The notes beneath the pieces were generated by a model. The model worked only from the letters and a program-made list of their open reading frames with translations. It was not told the DNA's origin and did not search any database. From NCBI GenBank assembly GCA_964356355.1, contig CAYHGX010000003.1, positions 53,061 to 117,060 of the forward strand: a stretch of DNA of 64,000 nucleotides, in the 5' to 3' direction. This DNA comes from CAYHGX01 sp964356355. Its GTDB lineage: Bacteria; Patescibacteriota; Gracilibacteria; UBA1369; LOWO2-01-FULL-3. Below are positions 33,972 to 41,950 of the stretch, one piece after another. Each line of letters opens with the position of its first letter. Within the stretch, counting starts at the first letter, position 1. A program made the position numbers and the translations under genes.

Positions 33972-35087
33972 TCAGCCCTGGTGCTTTTGCCATTTGTCTT
34001 TGAGGTAGGCTAGGAGCTTTTTTTTGAAGACTGCAGTGTCAAATAGACGGCTGTGTTCGCGGATTTCTTCGGGTTTGAATTTTTGTTTGTTTTGTTGATA
34101 TTTTTCGATGGCCTCACTTAGGTTTTTGATGGTTTGTTTTTTGAAATATATTCCAGTTTTTCCATCAATCACGGTGTCGAGGGCCCCTCCTTCCCCGAGG
34201 GTGATTACTGGGCGTCCGCTGGCCATTGCTTCGAGTGGAATGAGTCCGAAATCTTCAATTTGAGGGAAGATCAGGGCCTCTGCCTCTGAGTAGAGGGTTT
34301 CCAGTTCTTTGTCGCTAACAAATCCTAGTATTTCAATATTGCTGTTGGCTTTTTTCCTTAACTTTTCCAGTAAGATGCCGGTGCCAGCGATTTTGAGTGG
34401 GAGACCGAGTTTATTGAAAGTATCAACAATTAATTCAAATTGTTTGTAGGGTGTAAGGCGGCCAACTGCAAGGTAGTAGCCTTTGGATTTTTCAGCTATC
34501 GAATATTTAGAGGTGCGAATTGAGGGATGAATAACTGTAGATGGCTTGTGGTAGTATTTTTCAATGCGTTTTTTGGTAGTGGAGGAATTAGCGATGTAGT
34601 AGTCGACTCGGTCGGCGCTAAGACGGTCCCAAAGGCGAATTTTATGCATTTTACGCTTCCCTATCGCTTTGATTATGGGATTCATTTTGTAGTTGGAAAT
34701 GTAACTGTGCCAGTTGTCCCAGGCGTAGCGCATTGGTGAATGGCAATAGCAGATATGTAGCGTTTCTGGCTTTGTGATAACTCCTTTTGCGCATGAGTGT
34801 GAGCTGGAAATAACGATGTCAAATTCGCTTAGATCGAAGAGTTCATAGGCCATAGGCATAAGTCCCAAATAGAGTTGGTGGTGGTTTTTGGCGAAGGGAA
34901 GCTTTTGAATAAAGGAGGTGTGAATGTTTGCTTTTTCAAATCCTTTAAGTTTTTTGGGATTGTAGATTGAGGTAAAAATTGGTGCTTCAGGGAACATTTT
35001 ATGAAGTTCCATGTTCACCTTTTCTGCCCCACCTTGGGTGGTCATCCAATCGAAAACAAGCGCTATTTTTGCTTTTTCAAGGCTCAT
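33972..35087 (-). CDS. glycosyltransferase family 4
   Basis: A GT-B fold enzyme (371 aa) for cell-surface glycan synthesis, probably at the cytoplasmic face of the membrane. The N-terminal glycine-rich acceptor loop is TTQGGAEKV (residues ~16-24), CHSPMRYAWD is a strong marker of mannosyl/rhamnosyl GT4 enzymes (WbaZ-like), and the donor site has AVGRLTPYKQ and the E-x7-E motif in EDFGLIPLEAMASG. It stands alone between the palindromic element and prsW. Donor and acceptor are unknown. Confidence 0.85.
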   Translation of the reverse strand: MSLEKAKIALVFDWMTTQGGAEKVNMELHKMFPEAPIFTSIYNPKKLKGFEKANIHTSFIQKLPFAKNHHQLYLGLMPMAYELFDLSEFDIVISSSHSCAKGVITKPETLHICYCHSPMRYAWDNWHSYISNYKMNPIIKAIGKRKMHKIRLWDRLSADRVDYYIANSSTTKKRIEKYYHKPSTVIHPSIRTSKYSIAEKSKGYYLAVGRLTPYKQFELIVDTFNKLGLPLKIAGTGILLEKLRKKANSNIEILGFVSDKELETLYSEAEALIFPQIEDFGLIPLEAMASGRPVITLGEGGALDTVIDGKTGIYFKKQTIKNLSEAIEKYQQNKQKFKPEEIREHSRLFDTAVFKKKLLAYLKDKWQKHQG

Positions 35088-35148
35088 GAGAGGAGATAAT
35101 TTCGCGCTTTAGTCTAAACTAAAAAGCAACTTTTCAGCAAGGGCGGAT

Positions 35149-36420
35149 TTAAAGTTTGAAGGTTCCTTCTCCGGTGTAGTTTTCTAAAATGTTTCCAGAT
35201 TTGGGAGTGATTGGTGGTGCTGGTTTTGCGTTTTTTATTTCTACTGTGGTGGATTTTAGTTCTTTTCCTTCTTTCTTAAGTTGTGTTTTGATCATTTCTC
35301 TAACCTTGGCAAACATATCTTTTTCTCTGGTGTATTTTGAGATGATATTCCGATCGGATTCGGAGATATCTTCTTTTGTTTTGAGCATGTTGCCTAGGAT
35401 TGAATGGTAGACGTTGGCTTTGTCGATTTGGTCCATTGCTTTGGCTTTGAAGAGTTTCACTACGTTGTTATCGGGGTCACGTTGAAGAAGGCGTTCGCAG
35501 ATGTGAATTACGTCCACATAGCGTTTGTCGTTAAACCACATGCCAAGGAGATCTAATACTACCTCTTCGTCTTTTTGGCCGATATTTTTGTGGCCTTTTT
35601 CAGTTGGATCTGATGTTAGAACTAAATGGCCCGCTTTGCGACTTAATAAATATCTTAGGTATAAATAACCTAAAATTACAAAGGCAACTACTGGTAATAT
35701 GTAATTATATTCTAAGATGAAATTGTGAGCTGTGTGCATTCCAATCGCAATTAATAGTCCTTTTACGATAAATTTTTGGCGATAACTTTCGCTTATTGGC
35801 AGATTGAAAAGTGTGGCAATAATTTTTGATGAAAGGCTTTTTTCACCGGTTATTTTGCTTTCGGCGGAAATTGTGATTGAGTATTTTCCAATTCCGTAAT
35901 AGTAACCAAGAACGCCTGAGAAAATCATGTGTGCGCAGGTGGTGAAAATTGATCTAAAAATGTACATGCTGGTGATTTGACCGGCTGTGACGATTGGCCA
36001 ATTTTGATAGATGTACCAGATGTTTTCAACGAATGAGAAGCCTAATGCCGATACAATTGCATAACGCATTGCGTCGTTGATGGTTGTGATGAAGAGAGTT
36101 TTTTTGTCGATAACTCTTACCATGTAAATTTTTACGATTTCCTCGATTGAGGCGAAGAGTAAATAGGTGAGAATTAATGAGATTACGTGATTCTGGACGT
36201 TATTCTCAATAAAGGCACTGAGATTGAATTGGGGGTAGATATCCCAAAGATTTTGAATCCCAAGGTCGATTGCTACGGTTAAGCATCCTAAAAAAAATAC
36301 GAGCCCTATGATTTTTTTGCTTTTTTCGAATTTGCTAAAAAGAATGTAAAGCCAGATTCCAACCGGAATTGAAGCGAAAACGATCGATAGAACTAATAAA
36401 GCAATTGAATTGTTGTTCAT
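35149..36420 (-). CDS. PrsW-family intramembrane metalloprotease with cytoplasmic tail
   Basis: Polytopic protein of 423 aa. Motifs of the PrsW/CAAX-like glutamic membrane proteases are all present within helices: EE at 93-94 (SIEEIVK), GFSFVEN (127-133), His164 (CAHMIF) and GMHTAHNF (His229/232). In Bacillus, PrsW cleaves an anti-sigma factor. The ~170-residue cytoplasmic C-terminal part is helical, TPR-like and not conserved in typical PrsW. It lies 2 nt after a STAS gene and an RsbW-like kinase gene, which ties it to a partner-switching signal path. No sigma gene is next to it. Confidence 0.8.
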   Translation of the reverse strand: MNNNSIALLVLSIVFASIPVGIWLYILFSKFEKSKKIIGLVFFLGCLTVAIDLGIQNLWDIYPQFNLSAFIENNVQNHVISLILTYLLFASIEEIVKIYMVRVIDKKTLFITTINDAMRYAIVSALGFSFVENIWYIYQNWPIVTAGQITSMYIFRSIFTTCAHMIFSGVLGYYYGIGKYSITISAESKITGEKSLSSKIIATLFNLPISESYRQKFIVKGLLIAIGMHTAHNFILEYNYILPVVAFVILGYLYLRYLLSRKAGHLVLTSDPTEKGHKNIGQKDEEVVLDLLGMWFNDKRYVDVIHICERLLQRDPDNNVVKLFKAKAMDQIDKANVYHSILGNMLKTKEDISESDRNIISKYTREKDMFAKVREMIKTQLKKEGKELKSTTVEIKNAKPAPPITPKSGNILENYTGEGTFKL

Positions 36421-36422
36421 TG

Positions 36423-36824
36423 TTAGCTAGTTGGTGCGCCTGCAAGTGATCCCTGTGCAGATGAACTTTCGATGCTTGCTTTTGCTTCTTCGATTGTTGA
36501 GAAGCTTTGTATTAGTTGGGTAAGGCCCACTACTTGTAGAATGTCTAGAATGTTAGGTTTTGCTGCCGCAATTGCTACCCTACCTCCTTTTTCTGTGATT
36601 TTGCCGTAGAGATCAGTGAGATAACCTATGGATTTTGAATTCATATATTCAAGGCTTGATAGGTCAAAAAGTAGATTGATATCTTTTGTTTCTGGGGTGA
36701 GAAGCTTATAAACTTCTTGAATTTTTTCATCAATGTTACTTTCGTCCAATTGTCCGCTAACATGTATTAGTTTGATAACTTTTGTACTGGGTAGATCTTC
36801 AATTGTGATATTGGCTTCTGTCAT
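36423..36824 (-). CDS. STAS-domain anti-sigma factor antagonist (RsbV-like)
   Basis: A 133-aa single STAS domain protein. The central LLFDLSSLEYMNSKSIGYL (residues ~68-86) is the antagonist core around the phosphorylated serine. The residue order NSK differs from the DSS/DST of Bacillus proteins, but the first Ser is kept. It follows the RsbW-like kinase gene (5 nt spacer) and precedes prsW, the standard kinase/antagonist pairing in reversed order. The C-terminal tail is Ser/Ala-rich. Confidence 0.8.
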   Translation of the reverse strand: MTEANITIEDLPSTKVIKLIHVSGQLDESNIDEKIQEVYKLLTPETKDINLLFDLSSLEYMNSKSIGYLTDLYGKITEKGGRVAIAAAKPNILDILQVVGLTQLIQSFSTIEEAKASIESSSAQGSLAGAPTS

Positions 36825-36829
36825 TTTTA

Positions 36830-37354
36830 TTAGTTATTAATGATTAATTCTGGAACGGCGGCTTTTGTGTCTAGAGCCGCAGGGTTTTGTCGTAAATCTT
36901 TTAAGTGTTTTTTTACTGTTACTGAGAGGCCACCCTCTGGGCGATCTTTAAAGTGAATTTCGTCTGTCCACTCACCTACTATTTTAACAAGTCCTCGTCC
37001 TCTAATTCCTGTAAATTGATAAGTTGGAAGTCTGCGGTCATCGAAAAGTTTTTGAAGCTGTGCAGCGGTGATCTTATTTGACCCGCTACCTGTATCCTCT
37101 ACTGTTATTTCAAGATAATCGTCTTTGGCATAGATGAAAGTGATACGAATTTCGCTGCCGGGAGCTGATCCATATTCGGTAGCGTTGTTGCAAAGTTCAT
37201 CTACTACTGATTGAAATCTAAAGGCCCATTTTTCAGGGAAATTCGTGGTGTTTTTGATCATGTTTAACGTAAAATCACGCATACCTGACATGAAATAGGC
37301 ATTTGTCGGGAGTGTGATTGTTATTTTTGTTTCTTTTTGCTCTGTATTTTCCAT
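36830..37354 (-). CDS. RsbW/SpoIIAB-like serine kinase (anti-sigma regulatory factor)
   Basis: Small GHKL-fold protein (174 aa). N box VDELCNNATEYG (residues ~49-60), G1 box EDTGSGSN and G2 box GIRGRGLV are intact, so ATP binding is likely. The N-terminal ~15 and C-terminal ~25 residues are extensions. It would phosphorylate the STAS protein encoded directly downstream and, by analogy, hold an unidentified sigma factor or other partner. The start is preceded by an A-rich leader (aaaacaaaaagaacac) with TAAAAT about 28 nt upstream of ATG. Confidence 0.8.
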   Translation of the reverse strand: MENTEQKETKITITLPTNAYFMSGMRDFTLNMIKNTTNFPEKWAFRFQSVVDELCNNATEYGSAPGSEIRITFIYAKDDYLEITVEDTGSGSNKITAAQLQKLFDDRRLPTYQFTGIRGRGLVKIVGEWTDEIHFKDRPEGGLSVTVKKHLKDLRQNPAALDTKAAVPELIINN

Positions 37355-37376
37355 ATATATTTGTGTTCTTTTTGTT

Positions 37377-37619
37377 TTATTTTAGCATAAATTGCCTTTT
37401 CTTGCAAACCTTGATGATGGTTTTAAAGACTTCTTGCTCTTCTTTTGAATCAAATTTCTCGAGAATTTCTTTTTCTCGTGCTTTGTCTGTGATTTTTGAT
37501 TTTGTGTTTTTCTTGGCTTCGAGTATTTTTTCGCTTATTTGAAGCCTTTTCTGTAATAGTTTCGCGATTTGATGATCGATTTTATCGATGTTTTCTCTGA
37601 GACTAGCGAGTGTTTTCAT
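37377..37619 (-). CDS. chorismate mutase, AroQ type (stand-alone)
   Basis: An 80-aa all-helical protein with the AroQ pattern: LRENIDKIDHQIAKLLQKR (residues ~7-25), a Lys-containing second helix (AKKNTKSKITDKAREKEIL) and a C-terminal helix ending KKRQF. It would convert chorismate to prephenate, competing with PabAB for chorismate. Other phenylalanine/tyrosine genes are not seen. Stand-alone CM domains of this size are known but easy to confuse with other helical hairpins. Confidence 0.7.
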   Translation of the reverse strand: MKTLASLRENIDKIDHQIAKLLQKRLQISEKILEAKKNTKSKITDKAREKEILEKFDSKEEQEVFKTIIKVCKKRQFMLK

Positions 37620-37766
37620 AGTTTTGTGTTGCTTTTTGTAGTGGTTTTTATTAGATTAGCCCTACAAAAAATTTATTTCAAGTTTGACTTTCAGCTTGTG
37701 AAATCCTGTCCATATATTGGACCTAATACCACAAATTAATGAAGTCAGACGTAAACCCCAAGGATT

Positions 37767-38450
37767 ATGTCAAAAAAGGAAATGCAAGAAATGTTTGATG
37801 CTGCGGTTCATATTGGACATCGTACGCATAAGTGGAATCCTCGAATGAAGAAGTTTATTCATGGTGAGATGAATGGTATTCACGTTATTAATCTCGAGAA
37901 GACTATTGAGTATCTTGAGACAGCGATGAATTTTATTGGGAAATCAGTTTCTGAAGGCAAGGTTGTGCTTTTTGTTAGCACTAAGCCTCAATCTGTTAAC
38001 TTGATTGAAACTACTGCAAAGGAGCTTCACGTGCCATATGTGGTTTCTAAATGGATTCCAGGTTTGATTACTAATTTTTCTACTGTTAAGTTGAGAATTA
38101 AGTATCTTACTGATTTGAAGGAGCAAGAGAGAAGCGGAGAAATTGAAAAATATACAAAAAAGGAGATTAGTAAGTTGAAGAAGATCATGGAGAAACTCCA
38201 GGTTTCACTTGGAGGTGTTGAAACACTTAAGTCTAAACCAGATGTTGTATTTGTGGTTGACGTAGTGAGAGATAATATTGTGGTAAAGGAGGCTAAAAAG
38301 CTCGGTATTCCTGTGGTTGGTATTGTTGATACAAATGCAGATCCAACGGTTATTGATTATCCAATTCCGGGTAATGATGATGCTTTGAAGTCCCTTACTT
38401 ATTTGGTTGGACGTATTGCTGAAACTGTTAAAAAGTCTAAAGCTAAATAA
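37767..38450 (+). CDS. rpsB: 30S ribosomal protein S2
   Basis: Small-subunit protein, 227 aa. AAVHIGHRTHKWNPRMKKFI at the start, and the late PDVVFVVDV and VDTNADPTVIDYPIPGNDDA are diagnostic. The usual rpsB-tsf pair is interrupted by a small membrane-protein gene. About 75 nt of AT-rich leader contain GTCC-n7-GGAC, a small hairpin over the likely -10 (TATATT), which might be regulatory. Confidence 0.95.
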   Translation: MSKKEMQEMFDAAVHIGHRTHKWNPRMKKFIHGEMNGIHVINLEKTIEYLETAMNFIGKSVSEGKVVLFVSTKPQSVNLIETTAKELHVPYVVSKWIPGLITNFSTVKLRIKYLTDLKEQERSGEIEKYTKKEISKLKKIMEKLQVSLGGVETLKSKPDVVFVVDVVRDNIVVKEAKKLGIPVVGIVDTNADPTVIDYPIPGNDDALKSLTYLVGRIAETVKKSKAK

Positions 38451-38452
38451 CC

Positions 38453-38833
38453 ATGACAGAAGGTGTTGAAACACTTTCAAAGGACCGTTTGTGGGCAATG
38501 GCCTGCTATGTCCCTGTTGTCAATTTGGTTATTTGCACAATTTGTAGTGTACGGATGGTTAGTAGCAAATTGTGTTTGTTTCATCTTCGTCAGGGTCTTG
38601 TTCTTTTCCTGTTATGGTTTGCGACTGTTTTAATGGGATTGGTGAGCCAAACTTTGAGTTTAATGTGTCTGGGTGTAGTATTACTTTTGCATGTTTGGGG
38701 GGCGGTTAGTGCCTATAGGCAGAGTTTGGAATCTTTACCTGTAATTGGTAGTTTTGCACTCAAAATTCCTCCTTATTACCTTTATAAACGTTTGACTGGT
38801 AAGGATCCGGAAAATAATTTACCTATAACTTAA
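38453..38833 (+). CDS. small membrane protein (DUF4870/Tic20-like layout)
   Basis: 126 aa with three or four hydrophobic helices. The N-terminal ACYVPVVNLVIC and the middle FHLRQGLVLF resemble DUF4870-type membrane proteins, whose function is unknown. It starts 2 nt after rpsB and ends 11 nt before tsf, splitting a very conserved pair. Its regulation is therefore tied to ribosome synthesis. Confidence 0.55.
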   Translation: MTEGVETLSKDRLWAMACYVPVVNLVICTICSVRMVSSKLCLFHLRQGLVLFLLWFATVLMGLVSQTLSLMCLGVVLLLHVWGAVSAYRQSLESLPVIGSFALKIPPYYLYKRLTGKDPENNLPIT

Positions 38834-38844
38834 AATTAAAAAAC

Positions 38845-39612
38845 ATGAGTGTTTCAATTGAACAAATCAAGGAACTTAGAGCGGCTACTGGAGGCTCTAT
38901 GATGGCTTGTAAAAAGGCATTGGAGGAGTCAGGAGGGGAAATGGAGGCTGCTGTTGATATTTTGCGTAAGAAGGGTGAAGCAAAGGCTGCTGATCGTGCA
39001 GGTAATTCTACCGGTCAAGGCGCAATTTATATTAAGATTGATGGAAAAAGAGCAGCTTTAGTTGAACTTCAATGTGAAACTGATTTCGTAGCACGTGGGG
39101 AGGATTTCTTTAAGCTTACGGAGGTACTTGCTGACAAATTATTAAATGGCGAACTTGCTGTGACTGAGAGAGAAGTTGTTGAGGTAAAGGAGTCGGTTTT
39201 GAAATTTGGTGAAAATATTAAGGTTGGAAATTTAGCAATCATTGAGGGTGATAATTTAGGTGAGTATATTCATTCAAACAAAAAGATTGGGGTGTTAGTT
39301 TCTTTAAGTGGTGGGACTCAGGAGCTTGCTCGTGATATCGCGATGCATATTGCGGCAACAAATCCTACAGTTATTTCTCCTGATGAAGTTCCAATGGAGC
39401 TTGTTGCTCGTGAAAAGGCTATTTGGGAAGATCAGTTGAAAGCAGAAGGTAAGCCTGTTGAAATTATGGAGAAGATCATGCTTGGAAAAGAGAAGAAATT
39501 TAGGGAGGAAAATGCACTTTTGAAACAGCAATTTGTGAAGGACCCTGATAAGACTATTGAGCAGATTTTGGATGGAGTGACTGTTAACTCCTTCATGAGG
39601 TTTATGGTTTAA
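38845..39612 (+). CDS. tsf: elongation factor Ts
   Basis: Nucleotide exchange factor for EF-Tu. The UBA-like N-terminal domain (IKELRAATGGSMMACKKALEESGG) and the ELQCETDFVARGEDF core are clear. At 255 aa it is somewhat shorter than E. coli EF-Ts. It lies downstream of rpsB and just before ribBA, with 2 nt between stop and start, so riboflavin genes share this transcript. Confidence 0.95.
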   Translation: MSVSIEQIKELRAATGGSMMACKKALEESGGEMEAAVDILRKKGEAKAADRAGNSTGQGAIYIKIDGKRAALVELQCETDFVARGEDFFKLTEVLADKLLNGELAVTEREVVEVKESVLKFGENIKVGNLAIIEGDNLGEYIHSNKKIGVLVSLSGGTQELARDIAMHIAATNPTVISPDEVPMELVAREKAIWEDQLKAEGKPVEIMEKIMLGKEKKFREENALLKQQFVKDPDKTIEQILDGVTVNSFMRFMV

Positions 39613-39614
39613 AT

Positions 39615-40823
39615 ATGCCTGATTTTAATACAATTGATGAAGCACTCGCCGCTCTTAGGAGCGGCGAAATGGTTGTTGTGCTTGATGATGAAGATCGTGA
39701 AAATGAGGGTGATCTGGTAATGATTGCTGAGAAAATTACTCCTGCTGCTGTGAATTTCATGGCGAAAGAGGGGCGAGGTCTTATCTGCGTGCCTATGGAT
39801 GCTGATATTGCCGATCGGTTGGATTTTCAGCCAATGGTAAATGAAAATACCGAATCTAATAAATGTAATTTTACTATTTCAGTTGATTATAGAGTTGGTA
39901 CTACTACTGGAATTTCGGCTTCAGATAGAGCAAAGACTATTACTGCTATCGCAAATTATGATTCTTTGCCACAGGATTTCATGAGGCCTGGTCATATTTT
40001 TCCTTTGAGATCAAAACGTGGTGGAGTGTTAGTAAGAGCAGGTCATACTGAGGCCGCTACTGATTTGGCAAGACTTGCAGGTGCCGTTCCTGTTGGTGTT
40101 ATTTGTGAAATTGCGGGGCATGATGGTGAAATGATGAAGGGTGAAGAATTATTTGATTTTGCTTTTAGAAATTCTTTGAAGATTATTAATATTAAAGATT
40201 TAATTTCATATAGGCGTAGAAGCGAGAAATTGGTGCAACTTGTGGCTGAGGCTACTTTGCCAACAGAATTTGGGGTTTTTCAAACTAAAATTTATAAGAG
40301 TGAGGTAGATGGTGTAGAGCATGTTGTTTTGCAGATGGGAAGTTGGACTGGTGATGATGATGTTTTAGTAAGAGTTCATAGTGAATGTTTAACAGGAGAT
40401 GTTTTTAAGTCTATTAAATGTGATTGTGGTCCACAGTTAGATAGGGCAATGGAAATTGTGGCAAATGAGGGACGTGGTGTTGTTTTATATATGCGTCAAC
40501 AAGAGGGTCGTGGTATTGGGTTGGTTAATAAAATTAAGGCTTATCGTTTGCAGGAGGAAGGTTTTGATACCGTTGAAGCTAATGAGAAATTGGGGTTTGC
40601 TTCTGATTTGCGTGATTATGGAATTGGCGCACAAATACTTGTGGACTTGGGTTTGAAAAATATAATTTTGCTTACGAATAATCCTACTAAGGTAGTGGGA
40701 CTTGAAGGATATGGATTGAATATTGTAGATAGAATGTCTATTGAAATTGAACCACGAGCGGAAAATTTGCAATATTTGCAGATTAAAAAGTCGAAGATGG
40801 GTCATATTTTGAAAAATGTATGA
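39615..40823 (+). CDS. ribBA: bifunctional RibBA (DHBP synthase / GTP cyclohydrolase II)
   Basis: Catalyses two entry steps of riboflavin synthesis. The N-terminal RibB domain has VLDDEDRENEGDLV and the later RPGHIFPLRSKRGGV and RAGHTEA. The C-terminal RibA domain has the zinc site SECLTGDVFKSIKCDCG, RQQEGRGIGL and a late NNPTKV. 402 aa, standard for the fusion. No FMN riboswitch was seen, consistent with expression from the upstream rpsB-tsf unit. It overlaps ribD by 4 nt. Confidence 0.95.
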   Translation: MPDFNTIDEALAALRSGEMVVVLDDEDRENEGDLVMIAEKITPAAVNFMAKEGRGLICVPMDADIADRLDFQPMVNENTESNKCNFTISVDYRVGTTTGISASDRAKTITAIANYDSLPQDFMRPGHIFPLRSKRGGVLVRAGHTEAATDLARLAGAVPVGVICEIAGHDGEMMKGEELFDFAFRNSLKIINIKDLISYRRRSEKLVQLVAEATLPTEFGVFQTKIYKSEVDGVEHVVLQMGSWTGDDDVLVRVHSECLTGDVFKSIKCDCGPQLDRAMEIVANEGRGVVLYMRQQEGRGIGLVNKIKAYRLQEEGFDTVEANEKLGFASDLRDYGIGAQILVDLGLKNIILLTNNPTKVVGLEGYGLNIVDRMSIEIEPRAENLQYLQIKKSKMGHILKNV

Positions 40824-41950
40824 TTGAAAAGGAACCTCCAATCTATAGATTTTTAGGGAAAGCTTATGCATTGGCTAAAAAGGGTCAAGGTTTTACTTCG
40901 CCAAATCCCTGTGTGGGAGCTGTGATAGTTAAGGATGGGAAAGTGATTGGCAGAGGTTATCATAAGAAGGCTGGTGAAGCTCATGCCGAAGTTGAAGCTG
41001 TTAATGATGCTTTGTCTAAAAATGTTGAGTTAAAGGGCGCGGAGATATATGTGACGCTTGAACCTTGTTGTCATCACGGTAAGACGCCTGCTTGTACAGA
41101 TTTAATTTTGAAACATGGAATTAAAAAGGTGTATATTGGAATGAAGGATCCTTTTGAAAGTGTTAATGGAAATGGAGCCAAAGTGCTGAGCCAGAATGGT
41201 GTGGAGGTAGAATTTTGCGACTTTGCACCTGTGTTTGTTATTTTAAATCAACCGTTTATAAAGATGGTGGAAATGGGTTTGCCTTATGTTGTTTTGAAGG
41301 CTGGGATGAGCCTTGATGGTAAAATTGCAACTGCCGGTGGTGAATCAAAATGGATTACTGGGGAAAAAGCTCGTCAAGATGCCAGGTTAGAACGTAGCAT
41401 GTGTGATGCGGTTTTGGTGGGATCTGGTACGGTTCTTAAAGATGATTGTGAGCTTGCCTCTCATGGGAAATTTGCTAAGAAAAATTTGTTAAGAGTGATT
41501 ATTGATAAGGATCTTACTCTCAAGTTAGGAGCGAAGGTTTTTAGAGATAAAAATGTTTTCGTTGCAACTACTGATTTAGCTTCTAAGCAAAACTGTAAAC
41601 GATTTGAAAAAGCAGGTATTGAATTTGAAAGTTTTGGTGAAAACAGGGTGGATTTTGAGAAGTTATTTAGGTGTTTGGTAAAGAAGGGGATTTTATCTGT
41701 ATTTGTTGAAGGTGGTGCGAAAATCCATGGTGCCTTATTAGATGCTGCCGGAAGAAATCCTTTTTTAATTGATCGATTAGTTTTTTATGTGGCCCCTATT
41801 CTTTTGGGAGGAGGAAGTCTAAATGTTTTAGGCGGTGAAAGTGCTCAGACGCTTAAGGAAGCTTTTAAATTTCCTTTGTTTAACCCTGTAGAAAGGATTG
41901 GTGAAGATTTGAAGATTACTGCTTCTGTAAATTTTTACGGAGAAATTTGA
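40820..41950 (+). CDS. ribD: bifunctional riboflavin deaminase/reductase
   Basis: Deaminates then reduces the pyrimidine intermediate of riboflavin synthesis. The zinc deaminase domain has GEAHAEVEAV and LEPCCHHGKTPACTD; the reductase domain has KAGMSLDGKIAT, SKWITG and FVEGGAKIHGALL. 376 aa. The start overlaps ribBA (ATGA) and the end overlaps the convergent murJ gene by 35 nt. ribE and ribH are not here, so the pathway is completed elsewhere or is partial. Confidence 0.93.
   Translation: MIEKEPPIYRFLGKAYALAKKGQGFTSPNPCVGAVIVKDGKVIGRGYHKKAGEAHAEVEAVNDALSKNVELKGAEIYVTLEPCCHHGKTPACTDLILKHGIKKVYIGMKDPFESVNGNGAKVLSQNGVEVEFCDFAPVFVILNQPFIKMVEMGLPYVVLKAGMSLDGKIATAGGESKWITGEKARQDARLERSMCDAVLVGSGTVLKDDCELASHGKFAKKNLLRVIIDKDLTLKLGAKVFRDKNVFVATTDLASKQNCKRFEKAGIEFESFGENRVDFEKLFRCLVKKGILSVFVEGGAKIHGALLDAAGRNPFLIDRLVFYVAPILLGGGSLNVLGGESAQTLKEAFKFPLFNPVERIGEDLKITASVNFYGEI

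Noticed and set aside
39613..39614. FMN riboswitch ahead of ribBA and T-box ahead of tyrS or cysS
   Set aside because: Only 2 nt separate tsf and ribBA, and the spacers before the synthetase genes are too short or lack the conserved elements.
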